This document shows, one piece after another, positions 41,715 through 51,282 of a stretch of 58,090 nt of DNA. The notes under the pieces were generated by a model. The model was not told the DNA's origin and searched no databases. It saw nothing but the letters and a program-made list of their open reading frames with translations. The stretch comes from UBA4719 sp035654835 (GTDB lineage: Bacteria; Actinomycetota; Actinomycetes; Actinomycetales; Dermatophilaceae), in NCBI GenBank assembly GCA_035654835.1, contig DASRVZ010000145.1, positions 1 through 58,090 on the forward strand. The letters run 5' to 3'. The stretch's first letter is position 1. The number at the start of each line of letters is the position of its first letter. Both the position numbers and the translations under genes were made by a program.

Positions 41715-44330
41715 ATGTTTGAACGGTTTACCGACCGGGCCCGCCGGGTGGTTGTGCTTGCGCAGGAAGAAGCGCGCATGCTCAACCACAACTACATCGG
41801 GACCGAGCACATTCTGCTCGGCCTGATCCACGAGGGCGAAGGCGTCGCCGCCAAGGCACTTGAGAGCCTCGGTATCTCCCTCGATGCCGTCCGCGAGCAG
41901 GTCCAGGAGATCATTGGCCAGGGTCAGCAGGCCCCATCCGGTCACATCCCCTTCACCCCGCGCGCCAAGAAGGTCCTCGAGCTGAGCCTGCGCGAGGCGC
42001 TTCAGCTTGGCCACAACTACATCGGCACCGAGCACATCCTGCTCGGCCTGATCCGTGAAGGCGAGGGCGTCGCTGCGCAGGTGCTGGTCAAGCTCGGCGC
42101 CGACCTCAACCGCGTTCGTCAGCAGGTCATCCAGCTGCTCAGCGGTTACCAGGGCAAGGAGCCGCCGGGCGTCGGCGTCGGTCCGGCCGAAGGCACCCCT
42201 GCCGGATCGCTCGTCCTCGACCAGTTCGGGCGCAACCTCACCCAGGATGCCCGCGAGGGCAAGCTCGACCCGGTCATCGGGCGCGGCAAAGAGATCGAAC
42301 GGGTCATGCAGGTGCTGTCCCGAAGAACCAAGAACAACCCGATCCTGATCGGCGAGCCCGGCGTCGGCAAGACCGCCGTCGTCGAGGGCCTCGCCCAGGA
42401 CATCGTCAAGGGTGAGGTGCCCGAGACGCTCAAGGACAAGCAGATCTACACGCTGGATCTCGGTGCCCTTGTTGCCGGTTCGCGTTATCGCGGTGACTTC
42501 GAGGAACGGCTCAAGAAGGTCCTCAAAGAGATCCGGACCCGCGGCGACATCGTCTTGTTCATCGACGAGATCCACACCCTCGTCGGCGCTGGGGCGGCCG
42601 AGGGTGCGATCGACGCTGCGTCCATCCTCAAACCCATGCTGGCCCGTGGCGAGCTCCAGACGATCGGTGCGACCACGCTGGACGAGTACCGCAAGCACAT
42701 CGAGAAGGACCCAGCCCTTGAGCGGCGATTCCAGCCGATCCAGGTTGCCGAGCCCACGCTGTCCCACACCATCGAGATCCTCAAGGGCCTTCGTGACCGC
42801 TACGAAGCGCACCACCGGGTCTCGATCACCGATGCTGCCCTCGTCGCGGCCGCCAACCTGGCCGACCGGTACATCAACGACCGGTTCCTTCCGGACAAGG
42901 CGATCGACCTCATCGACGAGGCTGGCGCGCGACTGCGCATCCGCCGCATGACGGCGCCGCCGGACCTTCGCGAGTTCGACGAGCGCATCGCTCACGTCCG
43001 TCGTGAGAAGGAGTCCGCGATCGACGCACAGGACTTCGAGAAGGCCGCCTCCCTGCGCGACAATGAGAAGACGCTGCTGGGCCAGAAGGCCGAGCGCGAG
43101 AAGCAGTGGAAGTCCGGCGACATGGACGTCGTGGCCGAGGTCGACGAAGAGCTCATCGCCGAGGTTCTGGCGGCTTCCACAGGCATCCCCGTGTTCAAGC
43201 TGACCGAGGAGGAGTCCTCGCGCCTGCTCAACATGGAGGACGAGCTGCACAAACGCATCGTTGGCATGGACGAGGCGATCAAGGCGATGTCCCAGGCGAT
43301 CCGACGCACTCGCGCCGGTCTGAAGGATCCGCGTCGCCCGGGTGGATCGTTCATCTTCGCTGGTCCCACCGGCGTCGGAAAGACCGAGCTGGCCAAGGCA
43401 TTGGCCGAGTTCCTGTTCGGCGACGAGGACGCGCTGATCCAGCTCGACATGAGCGAGTACAGCGAGAAGCACACGGTCTCAAGGCTGTTCGGCTCGCCTC
43501 CCGGCTACGTCGGCTACGAAGAGGGCGGCCAGCTGACCGAGAAGGTCCGCCGCAAGCCCTTCTCCGTCGTGCTCTTCGACGAGGTCGAGAAGGCCCACGC
43601 CGACATCTTCAACGCGCTGCTGCAGATTCTTGAGGACGGACGGCTGACCGACTCCCAGGGCCGGGTCGTCGACTTCAAGAACACCGTGATCATCATGACC
43701 ACGAACCTCGGCACGCGTGACATCGCCAAAGGCCAGTCGCTCGGGTTCGCCACCGGTGGCGACACCAAGACCGGGTACGAGCGGATGAAGAACAAGGTCA
43801 TCGACGAGCTCAAGCGCCATTTCCGGCCTGAGTTCCTCAACCGTGTCGACGACATGATCGTGTTCCCACAGCTGACCGAGCCGGAGATCGTCCAGATCGT
43901 CGATCTGATGGTCGCCAAGCTCGACGTCCGGCTCAAGGACAAGGACATGAGCATGGAGCTGACGCCGGCGGCGAAGGCGCTTCTGGCCAAGAGGGGCTAC
44001 AACCCGGTGCTGGGCGCGCGCCCGCTGCGCCGCACGATCCAGCGCGAGATCGAGGACATGCTGTCCGAGAAGATCCTGTATGGAGAGCTCCGGGCGGGAG
44101 AGACTGTCGTGGTCGACACGGAAGGCACCGGAAAGGACGAGGCGTTCACGTTCTCTGGCGCTGCCCACGCCGAGCTGGATGCTCTGCCGCTGAGCGATGT
44201 CCAGGACGGCGATGTTCCGAAAGTCGACATTCAGGACAGCGACATTCAGGACAGCGACATCCCGGACGACATCCAGGACACGGACCTACCAGACACGGTC
44301 ACGACTCCGGACGCTCCCGACGCGAAGTGA
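41715..44330 (+). CDS. clpC: ATP-dependent Clp protease ATPase subunit ClpC
   Basis: 871 residues. Two N-terminal Clp_N repeats (to about 145), AAA-1 with Walker A GEPGVGKTA, UVR/M domain (about 415-470), AAA-2 with GPTGVGKTE and the KEKAH-type segment, then the D2-small domain. It unfolds substrates for ClpP and is essential in many Actinobacteria. It ends in an unusual 45-residue Asp-rich tail with repeated DIQDSD units (about 820-871), longer than typical ClpC. The stop overlaps a possible start of the next frame (GTGA). Confidence 0.96.
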   Translation: MFERFTDRARRVVVLAQEEARMLNHNYIGTEHILLGLIHEGEGVAAKALESLGISLDAVREQVQEIIGQGQQAPSGHIPFTPRAKKVLELSLREALQLGHNYIGTEHILLGLIREGEGVAAQVLVKLGADLNRVRQQVIQLLSGYQGKEPPGVGVGPAEGTPAGSLVLDQFGRNLTQDAREGKLDPVIGRGKEIERVMQVLSRRTKNNPILIGEPGVGKTAVVEGLAQDIVKGEVPETLKDKQIYTLDLGALVAGSRYRGDFEERLKKVLKEIRTRGDIVLFIDEIHTLVGAGAAEGAIDAASILKPMLARGELQTIGATTLDEYRKHIEKDPALERRFQPIQVAEPTLSHTIEILKGLRDRYEAHHRVSITDAALVAAANLADRYINDRFLPDKAIDLIDEAGARLRIRRMTAPPDLREFDERIAHVRREKESAIDAQDFEKAASLRDNEKTLLGQKAEREKQWKSGDMDVVAEVDEELIAEVLAASTGIPVFKLTEEESSRLLNMEDELHKRIVGMDEAIKAMSQAIRRTRAGLKDPRRPGGSFIFAGPTGVGKTELAKALAEFLFGDEDALIQLDMSEYSEKHTVSRLFGSPPGYVGYEEGGQLTEKVRRKPFSVVLFDEVEKAHADIFNALLQILEDGRLTDSQGRVVDFKNTVIIMTTNLGTRDIAKGQSLGFATGGDTKTGYERMKNKVIDELKRHFRPEFLNRVDDMIVFPQLTEPEIVQIVDLMVAKLDVRLKDKDMSMELTPAAKALLAKRGYNPVLGARPLRRTIQREIEDMLSEKILYGELRAGETVVVDTEGTGKDEAFTFSGAAHAELDALPLSDVQDGDVPKVDIQDSDIQDSDIPDDIQDTDLPDTVTTPDAPDAK

Positions 44331-44404
44331 CGGCCCGTCGGCTCACATGCCGGCGGCTGAGCCGGGTGCATGGTGACAGGGCGGCCAGGACGTACGGTGG
44401 TCGC

Positions 44405-45604
44405 ATGGTCCATGTCTTCCTGCCTTCGTCGCGCCCTGCCGTTTTTGCCGGGCTATCAGCACTTCTGGTCGGCGCCCTGGCGTTGAGTGGTTGTACGTCG
44501 ACCCCCAAGAAGGTGGTCGTCGCGCCGACCACGACGGCGGTTTCGCCGACCACGGAGGCGGTGGTGACCCCGCCGCCCTTCACGGCTACGGGGATCCCTG
44601 CGGCGCTCGCGGCGGTCATCGAGCCGCTGTATTACGGGGGTGCCGTTGCGGCGTCGCCCGCTGCCGCCAAGGTCCTGCTCAAGCGCAAGCCGGTCAAGGC
44701 GCCGGGGACGGTGGTTGTCAAAGGTGCCGTCGCGTCCTGGAAGGGCGTACCCATCGCCGTGGTCACCAGGGGCAGGGACGTGACCCTCGCAGTGGCGGCA
44801 CCCAGATGGAAGGTTGTCGGCGGCTGGTGGCCCTCAGTGGGCGTGGCTGCGCCTTCTCTGGGCGGAACAGCGCGTCGGGTCCTGCTGGTCGGCTCGGATG
44901 CACGTCCGGGCCAGGCGATCGACGGCGCCCGCGCAGACAGCCTGCATATTGTCGGTCTCGACGGCCACAGCGGTGGCGGGATCCTGGGGATCGCGAGGGA
45001 CGCATACGTGCCGTTGTCCACAGGCGGCAGGGGCAAGATCAACTCGGCGCTGTCGTACGGCGGACCGAAGGCGCTTCAGCGGACCGTGGTCTCCGCGACG
45101 GGCGTGCCCGTCGAGGGCTACATGATCACGGGTTTCGCGGGGTTCAAGGAGCTCATCAACGGCGTCGGCGGGCTGCGTCTCAAGGCCCCCGTCGCGGTCA
45201 AGGACGCGGGATCGAGTGCGGACGTCAAGGTCGGCGTCAACCAGCTCAGCGGGGTCCAGGCACTGTCATACGCTCGGGCCCGTCACGGAGTCGCCGGCGG
45301 TGACTTCGGTCGGTCGGCAAACCAGGGGTTGTTGATCAAGGCTCTTGCTGACTTCGCCAGGCTGGCGGGCCCCACAAGGCTGCCCGGCCTTCTGCACATG
45401 GCGGATCCCAAGATCGCCACGAACTTGAGCGCCGAGCAGGTGCTGACGTTTGCGGCCGGCGCCTACGTCGTGCCATCGAACAGAATCCACAACCGGGTCG
45501 CAGCCGGCAGCTTCGGATGGACATCCGATCGCCAGTCGATCGTCCTGTTCGACGCAAGCGCCAGGCGGATGTTCGCCGATATCAAGGACGGCAACCTGTC
45601 GTGA
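44405..45604 (+). CDS. LytR-CpsA-Psr family lipoprotein
   Basis: 399 residues from ATG 44405; GTG 44327 (overlapping clpC) is an alternative giving 425. Signal peptide and lipobox LSGC (Cys30), Thr/Pro linker, a beta-rich region, then an LCP domain (about 165-330) with VLLVGSDARPGQ, ARADSLHIVGLD, ILGIARDAYVPL and KINSALSYGG, which carry the Asp/Arg residues that bind polyprenyl-pyrophosphate glycans. LCP enzymes attach wall polymers to peptidoglycan. Lipoprotein anchoring instead of an N-terminal helix is uncommon. Confidence 0.85.
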   Translation: MVHVFLPSSRPAVFAGLSALLVGALALSGCTSTPKKVVVAPTTTAVSPTTEAVVTPPPFTATGIPAALAAVIEPLYYGGAVAASPAAAKVLLKRKPVKAPGTVVVKGAVASWKGVPIAVVTRGRDVTLAVAAPRWKVVGGWWPSVGVAAPSLGGTARRVLLVGSDARPGQAIDGARADSLHIVGLDGHSGGGILGIARDAYVPLSTGGRGKINSALSYGGPKALQRTVVSATGVPVEGYMITGFAGFKELINGVGGLRLKAPVAVKDAGSSADVKVGVNQLSGVQALSYARARHGVAGGDFGRSANQGLLIKALADFARLAGPTRLPGLLHMADPKIATNLSAEQVLTFAAGAYVVPSNRIHNRVAAGSFGWTSDRQSIVLFDASARRMFADIKDGNLS

Positions 45605-45614
45605 TCGACGCACG

Positions 45615-46130
45615 ATGACTTTGGGTCCCAAGATCGAGGTTCGCCGCGCTCGTGTCGGCGACGTGCGTTCCATCCGTGAGCTGGTTCGTCCGCTTGCGGG
45701 CAACACCCTCACGCCCAAAGACGCCGTTGCGTACTACGAGGCACTGCAACAGTTTCTGGTGGCCGAGGACCCGGATGTGCCAGGGCGGATCATTGGCTGT
45801 GGCGCACTTCACGTGATGTGGGAAGACCTTGCGGAGGTCCGCACCCTTGCAGTCCACCCGGACTTTGCCCGGCGCGGCTTGGGCGGTCTGCTCCTCGAGG
45901 CCCTGCTGGATGATGCCCGGGCACTGGGCCTGCACCGCATCTTCTGCCTCACCTTCGAGGTTGGCTTCTTCACGCGCCACGGCTTCTCCATCATCGAGGG
46001 ACAAGCCGCAGAGCCCGAGGTCTATTCAGAGCTGCTTCGTTCCTATGACGAAGGCGTTGCTGAGTTCCTCGACCTCGAGCGCGTCAAGCCCAACACGTTG
46101 GGCAACACGCGGATGCTTCGCACGCTCTGA
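45615..46130 (+). CDS. argA: Amino-acid N-acetyltransferase (short ArgA type)
   Basis: 171 residues. Single GNAT domain closely like mycobacterial Rv2747 (N-acetylglutamate synthase): conserved IIGCGALHVMWEDLAEVRTLAV, acetyl-CoA loop RRGLGG, VGFFTRHGF and the C-terminal YDEGVAEFLDLERVKPNTLGNTRML. It starts arginine synthesis by acetylating glutamate or glutamine, without the amino-acid kinase domain of classical ArgA. Starts 10 bp after the LCP gene. The stop lies in a 22-bp tandem repeat. Confidence 0.88.
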   Translation: MTLGPKIEVRRARVGDVRSIRELVRPLAGNTLTPKDAVAYYEALQQFLVAEDPDVPGRIIGCGALHVMWEDLAEVRTLAVHPDFARRGLGGLLLEALLDDARALGLHRIFCLTFEVGFFTRHGFSIIEGQAAEPEVYSELLRSYDEGVAEFLDLERVKPNTLGNTRMLRTL

Positions 46131-46194
46131 TCCGTCAGGTCGGGCCCGCCGATCCGTCAGGTCAGGCATGCTGATCCGTCAGGTCAGGCATGCA
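46128..46194. repeat. Three 22-23 bp tandem repeats at the argA/MFS junction
   Basis: Units at 46128-46150, 46151-46172 and 46173-46194 share GATCCGTCAGGTC; the last two differ only in the final base. The first unit starts at the argA TGA and the third holds the stop of the opposite-strand MFS gene, so both convergent genes end inside the array. Confidence 0.7.
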
Positions 46195-47716
46195 AGGGCC
46201 GGGCCACCGTGGCCTTGCCCGGTTGGCGCGTGATGCGACTGCGGATCGCCATCAGGAAAGTGCCGACGAGGAGCCCGGCGATGAGCCCGAAACCGAGCTG
46301 CGGGATGAGCGGCAGGGCGATGCCCAGCCCGCCACCCATGACCCAGGCGATCTGCAGCAGGGTCTCGGCCCAAGCGAACACGCTGGTACGAACCGTCTCA
46401 CCGATGTCGCTCTGCACCAGCGCGTCGAGGCTGAGATTGGCGAGCTGGCCTGAGAGCCCGGCCACGAGACCGAGGACCACAAGGGTCAACGCCGAGTAGA
46501 ACACCGCCGCGGTTACCGCGGCCACCGTTGCGACAAGCAGTGCCGAGGCGGCGATCGTCTCGGGCGCCCGGCGCCTGAAGCGGGTTCCGACCACGCTGCC
46601 CAGGGTGTTGCCCAAGGCCGCCGCAGCGACGACCAGCCCGAGCACCAGGGTGCCGGACAGTCCCTTGATCGGATGATCGCGCATGAGGAAGGCGAGGAAC
46701 AACACCAGGAAGCCGGCGAGCAGACGGGTTCCCACCGTGCACCACAGAGCGAAGATGACCCGCCAGGGGAGCGCGGCGACCCTGTGCCGGAAACGCCGCA
46801 CCGTTCCTTCGCGCAGACCTGCCCGCAGACCTCCCCACAGGCGCGACGCACGACCCTCATCAGTCTGGTCGAGGTCTTGCTCACCCAGGGAGGAATCGAC
46901 GCGAGCGGGCAGCATGATGGCAAGAACGGTGCCGACGACGTAGATCACGAACGCCGCCCGCAACGACCAGTCCGGACCGATCCTGATGGCTGTTCCGGCG
47001 ATGGCACCGCCGAGCACCAAACCGGCGACCCCTGCCAGCGACAGGCGCGAGTTGGCAGCGACCAGGCTGACGCCGTGGGGGAGCAGGCGAGGCACCGCGG
47101 ACGCACGAGTGACGTTGTAGGCACGGGAGGCCACCAGACATCCGAGCGCCGCAGGGAACAACCACAGCGACTTGGTGACAACGGCATCCGCCAGCACCCA
47201 GCAGAGGAACGCTCGCGTGGCCAACGTGGTGCCGATCGCCCAGCGCCGGCCGTGCCGGTAACGGTCGAGCAGCGGTCCGATCAACGGGGCCAGCACCGTG
47301 AACGGCGCCATGGTGACCAGCAGGAAAAGGGCGACCTGACCGCGGGCCTCACCGGTGGGAATGCTGAAGATCGTGCCCACCAGCGACATCGCCAACGCCG
47401 TATCGCCGGCGGCGTGAACCGTGTTCAGCTCGATCAGCCGCGCCAGCCCGGACTCGCCGGCGCCGCCGGAGTGCGTGAAGATCCTGAATCGTCGGGCGCT
47501 CGCCCGACCTCCAAGCGCGACCATGCGGGCACTTGCGTGACCGGAACGAGCCGCAATACGAGCACCGGCCTTGGCGCCTTGGCCCACGCCTTTCACGCTT
47601 CGGCCCGCGCCGGCTCGCACTGATCGGACCATCGCGGCCTGCCGAGCCCGTCTGAGGGCCTCGGCCTCCGCGGCCGGGTCCACACGGCCGCCCTGCTCCC
47701 GCGGGCTCTCGTCCAC
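46184..47716 (-). CDS. MFS transporter
   Basis: 510 residues from GTG 47716, 4 bp after the mutY stop. About 90 cytoplasmic N-terminal residues rich in Arg/Ala precede 10-12 membrane helices. The loop motif GPLLDRYRHGRRWAIG corresponds to the MFS signature after helix 2. Similar to actinobacterial MFS proteins near radA/disA; substrate unknown. Last gene of a likely disA-mutY-MFS transcript. Confidence 0.82.
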   Translation of the reverse strand: MDESPREQGGRVDPAAEAEALRRARQAAMVRSVRAGAGRSVKGVGQGAKAGARIAARSGHASARMVALGGRASARRFRIFTHSGGAGESGLARLIELNTVHAAGDTALAMSLVGTIFSIPTGEARGQVALFLLVTMAPFTVLAPLIGPLLDRYRHGRRWAIGTTLATRAFLCWVLADAVVTKSLWLFPAALGCLVASRAYNVTRASAVPRLLPHGVSLVAANSRLSLAGVAGLVLGGAIAGTAIRIGPDWSLRAAFVIYVVGTVLAIMLPARVDSSLGEQDLDQTDEGRASRLWGGLRAGLREGTVRRFRHRVAALPWRVIFALWCTVGTRLLAGFLVLFLAFLMRDHPIKGLSGTLVLGLVVAAAALGNTLGSVVGTRFRRRAPETIAASALLVATVAAVTAAVFYSALTLVVLGLVAGLSGQLANLSLDALVQSDIGETVRTSVFAWAETLLQIAWVMGGGLGIALPLIPQLGFGLIAGLLVGTFLMAIRSRITRQPGKATVARPLHA

Positions 47717-47720
47717 GTTC

Positions 47721-48635
47721 CTATCTTGCCTCGTTCGGGTGACGGCTGCCTGCGCTTCGCCCGGGCAGTCGGAACCTCCTGCCCGACAAAGGTTCCACGA
47801 GCCCATCCGCCACCAGGCTGTCGAGACAACGGTCGCGCTGGGAGTCGTCGGCGGGCCACGCGGCGCCAATCGCCCTCGCCGTGACCGGACCCCTGCTCTC
47901 CCTCAGCACCGCAAGGATGGTGCCTCGGCACTGCCGATCCGTGCCGTGCCAGGGCTGGCTGCGCCGTGCCGGGCCCTCGTACGCCGGTTGTCCCGCGCCC
48001 TGCCAGGCGCACAGGTCCTGGACCGGGCAGTCCGGGCACCTGGGCATGCGCGCAGAGCACACGAGGGCGCCAAGCTCCATCACCCCCACGTTCCATCTGC
48101 GCGCGGTGTGCGCGTCTGAAGGCAGCACGCTCGTGGCCAGGTCGACCTCCGCCCGGGTCAGCGACGGGGCCGCCTGAGCGCTGCCGGTCACCACGCGAGC
48201 CAGGACGCGTCGGACATTGGTGTCCACAACGGTCTCCCGTAGCCCGAAGGCAAAGACAGCCACTGCGGCGGCGGTGTAGGCGCCCACACCAGGGAGTGCG
48301 AGCAGCTCCTCATGGGTGCGTGGCACCTCGCCGCCGTGACGTTCGACCATGGCCGATGCCGCGCTGTGAAGCCGCACGGCCCGGCGTGGGTAGCCCAGGC
48401 GCCCCCACGCATGGACCGCATCGCCGGGCGCGGAGGCGGCCAGAGCGGCAGGTGAGGGCCACGCCGACATCCACTGCCGCCACACCGGCTCGACTCGGGC
48501 TACCGGCGTCTGCTGCAGCATGACCTCGGAGACCAGGATCCCCCAGTGCGATGTGCCAGGCTCGCGCCACGGGAGGACCCTGGCCTCGCGGGAATACCAG
48601 TCCAGAATCCGTTGGTGCAGAAGGGAGCTGGGCAC
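47721..48635 (-). CDS. mutY: A/G-specific adenine glycosylase
   Basis: 304 residues from GTG 48635. Removes A opposite 8-oxo-G. HhH motif LPGVGAYTAAAV, catalytic Asp in VVDTNVRRVLAR, and a 4Fe-4S cluster loop with spacing C-x6-C-x2-C-x5-C (CSARMPRCPDCPVQDLC). The C-terminal 8-oxo-G recognition (NUDIX-like) domain is replaced by a short winged-helix-like segment, common in actinobacterial MutY. The gap to disA is 3 bp. Confidence 0.95.
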   Translation of the reverse strand: MPSSLLHQRILDWYSREARVLPWREPGTSHWGILVSEVMLQQTPVARVEPVWRQWMSAWPSPAALAASAPGDAVHAWGRLGYPRRAVRLHSAASAMVERHGGEVPRTHEELLALPGVGAYTAAAVAVFAFGLRETVVDTNVRRVLARVVTGSAQAAPSLTRAEVDLATSVLPSDAHTARRWNVGVMELGALVCSARMPRCPDCPVQDLCAWQGAGQPAYEGPARRSQPWHGTDRQCRGTILAVLRESRGPVTARAIGAAWPADDSQRDRCLDSLVADGLVEPLSGRRFRLPGRSAGSRHPNEAR

Positions 48636-48638
48636 CGC

Positions 48639-49715
48639 TCAGACGTATCGCTCGAGAATGCTCGACTCGGCCAGTCGGGACAGGCCCTCGCGAACCGCCC
48701 GCGCACGACCCTCACCGACGCCCTCGACTGCCATCAGGTCCTCAAGGTTGGCGGAGAGGAGCTTCTGAAGATTCTCGAAGTGGTCGACGAGCCGCTCGAC
48801 GATCGCTCCCGGCAGGCGGGGCACCTTGGTCAGGAGCCGGTAGCCGCGGGGGCTGACTGCTGCATCGAGGGCATCGCCGCCGATAGCGAATCCGACGGCC
48901 TTGGCACCCGCGGCCAGGTCGAGCAGCTCGATGGACGTGAGCTCCATCAGGTCGGCCAGAACCTGCTTGACGGTGCCGGTGTTGTGGGCGGCTTCGAGGT
49001 AGTCGCGGATCACCAGCTCGCGGTCATTGCCCAGACCACCGGTCAGCTCCTCGAGCTGAAGGGTCAACAGCCGGCCGTCGGTGCCGAGCTCGATGACATA
49101 GCTGTCGATCTCTTCGCTGATCCGTCGGACCATCTCGAGGCGCCGGAGCACCGAGGCGACGTCGCGAACGGTGACCAGATCCTCGATCTCGAGGGCTGAC
49201 AACGTGCCGGTGACCTCATCGAGTCGCGACTTGTAGCGCTCGAGAGTCTGCAGGGCCTGGTTGGCGCGGGAGAGTATCGCGCTCGATTCCTCGAGGACGT
49301 GGCGTCGGTTGTCGACATACAGGGCGACGATCTGCATGGACTGGCTCACCGAGACCACCGGGAAGCCGGTCTGTTTGGCGACCCGCTCTGCGGTGCGGTG
49401 CCGGGTGCCGGACTCGTTCGTCTCGATCGAGGGGTCGGGCAGCAGCTGCGTGGCAGCGCGCAAGATGCGTGAACCATCGCGTTCGAGCACGATGGCGCCG
49501 TCCATCTTGGCCAGCTCGCGTAGTCGCGTGCTGGAGAACTCGATGTCGAGAGGGAAGCCTCCGGTCGACATGGCCTCGATCACCTTGTCGTTGCCGAGCA
49601 CGATGAGGGCCCCGGTGCGCCCACGCAGGATGCGCTCCAGCCCGTCCCGCAGCTCGGTCCCCGGTGCCACGGCCGCCAAGGTGGCGCGGAGCAACTCGTC
49701 GTCGCTTCGTTCCAC
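48639..49715 (-). CDS. disA: DNA integrity scanning diadenylate cyclase
   Basis: 358 residues. Synthesises c-di-AMP from two ATP and scans DNA for branched intermediates. The DAC domain motifs DGA (72-74) and TRHR (104-107) are intact; a helical spine follows and the HhH DNA-binding domain is at the C-terminus (SANLEDLMAVEGVGEGRARAVREGL). Downstream of radA and upstream of mutY on the same strand; RadA regulates DisA in other species. Confidence 0.97.
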   Translation of the reverse strand: MERSDDELLRATLAAVAPGTELRDGLERILRGRTGALIVLGNDKVIEAMSTGGFPLDIEFSSTRLRELAKMDGAIVLERDGSRILRAATQLLPDPSIETNESGTRHRTAERVAKQTGFPVVSVSQSMQIVALYVDNRRHVLEESSAILSRANQALQTLERYKSRLDEVTGTLSALEIEDLVTVRDVASVLRRLEMVRRISEEIDSYVIELGTDGRLLTLQLEELTGGLGNDRELVIRDYLEAAHNTGTVKQVLADLMELTSIELLDLAAGAKAVGFAIGGDALDAAVSPRGYRLLTKVPRLPGAIVERLVDHFENLQKLLSANLEDLMAVEGVGEGRARAVREGLSRLAESSILERYV

Positions 49716-49869
49716 GGTGATCGGTATCCCCTCGGGCGGCAGATGGTCGGATCCGGTGTGTATGGATCCCTTCGGGTCGGGCAGGCGGTGACACCGATAT
49801 GCCCGGTTGGCGGGAAGTCTAATGGCCAGAAGGCCTTAGGGGAGGGTTGTAACCCACCCGTGATCTTGC

Positions 49870-51246
49870 TCAGGATACGGGCTGCGTCATCAGGTTGACC
49901 GCCCGACGGATGTCGGAGACCTCGATGACCCTCATCCCCTCGGGCATGGGGCCGTTGCCGAGCGAGCCGGCGGGTACGACGGCCTTGCGGAACCCCAGTC
50001 GGGCGGCTTCGGCGAGCCGGCGGGGGATGCCGGTCACGGCCCGGATCTCACCGGCAAGACCGACCTCGCCCATGGCCACCGTGCCGTGTGGGAGAGCCCG
50101 CTCGGACACCGAGCTGGCCATGGCCAGCGCGATCGCCAGGTCTGAGGACGGCTCGGACACCTTGACGCCGCCGACCGTCGAGACGTAACAGTCGGCCTGG
50201 CGGACCGGGACGCCAGCACGCTTGTCGAGGACGGCGAGGATCATCGCGACCCTGGAGCCGTCCAGCCCGCTCGTCGTGCGTCGGGGCGAGGGCGCTGTCG
50301 TGGGCGAGAGCAGCGCCTGCACCTCCGTGACCAACGGCCGTCGGCCTTCGAGCGTGACGGTGACGCAGGTGCCGGGAACGATCAGGTCGCGACTCGACAG
50401 GAACAGGCCGCTGGGGTCGGGGAGGCCGACGATGCCCACGTCGGACAGGTCGAAGCACCCCACCTCGTCAGTTGGCCCATAGCGGTTCTTAATCGCGCGG
50501 ACGAGCCGCAACCGGGAGTGCCGATCGCCCTCGAACTGGATCACCACGTCAACCAGGTGTTCGAGCACCCGCGGGCCCGCGATCGAGCCGTCCTTGGTGA
50601 CATGCCCGACCAGCAGGATCGAGATCCCCCGTGCCTTGGCCAGCTGGATCAGGGAGGCCGCGACCTCGCGGACCTGTGAGACGTTGCCGGCCGATCCCTC
50701 GACCTCTCCGCTCGCGATGGTCTGGACGGAGTCGATGATGACGAGGTCAGGCTCGATCTGGGCGATCTGGCCGAGCACGCTGGCGAGGTCGGTCTCGGCA
50801 GCGAGGAAGAGGTTCTTGGCCATGGCCTCGATCCGCTCGGCCCGCATCCGGACCTGCGCAGCCGACTCCTCGCCGCTGATGTAGAGGACGGTCTGGTCTG
50901 CACGGGCGGCTCTGGCGGCGACGTCGAGAAGCAGGGTCGACTTGCCGATGCCGGGCTCGCCGGCGACCAGGACCACGGCACCCCGGACCAAGCCACCCCC
51001 GAGCACCCGGTCGAACTCGCTGACGCCGGTCGTGCGCGCCTCAGCCCGGCGCGCGTCAACCTCACCGATCCGGATGGCGGGGCGGTCGGTGACCACCGCG
51101 GCGGTCGTCCTGACCTTGACCGCACCGATCTCGCTGATCGTGCCCCAGGCCTGGCACTCACCACATCGACCGACCCACTTGATGGCCGACCAACCGCATT
51201 CGGAGCAGCGGTAGCCGGCTGGTCGGGTAGTTGCCTTGGTTGCCAT
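49870..51246 (-). CDS. radA: DNA repair protein RadA
   Basis: 458 residues. N-terminal C4 zinc finger (Cys14, 17, 28, 31), RecA-like ATPase with Walker A GEPGIGKST, the RadA-specific KNRYGPTDEVG motif, and a C-terminal Lon-like domain (KVSEPSSDLAIALAMASS, GEVGLAGEIR). It is a helicase-like branch-migration factor in recombination. 154 bp separate it from disA; this gap holds a GGGTT-GT-AACCC palindrome near 49843. Confidence 0.97.
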   Translation of the reverse strand: MATKATTRPAGYRCSECGWSAIKWVGRCGECQAWGTISEIGAVKVRTTAAVVTDRPAIRIGEVDARRAEARTTGVSEFDRVLGGGLVRGAVVLVAGEPGIGKSTLLLDVAARAARADQTVLYISGEESAAQVRMRAERIEAMAKNLFLAAETDLASVLGQIAQIEPDLVIIDSVQTIASGEVEGSAGNVSQVREVAASLIQLAKARGISILLVGHVTKDGSIAGPRVLEHLVDVVIQFEGDRHSRLRLVRAIKNRYGPTDEVGCFDLSDVGIVGLPDPSGLFLSSRDLIVPGTCVTVTLEGRRPLVTEVQALLSPTTAPSPRRTTSGLDGSRVAMILAVLDKRAGVPVRQADCYVSTVGGVKVSEPSSDLAIALAMASSVSERALPHGTVAMGEVGLAGEIRAVTGIPRRLAEAARLGFRKAVVPAGSLGNGPMPEGMRVIEVSDIRRAVNLMTQPVS

Positions 51247-51282
51247 GGACGCGACCCTACGAGACCCGTCCGACAGAGGTCG

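Noticed and set aside
41637..43472. 611-aa open frame antisense to clpC
   Set aside because: Same shadow effect; no recognisable domain or start signal.
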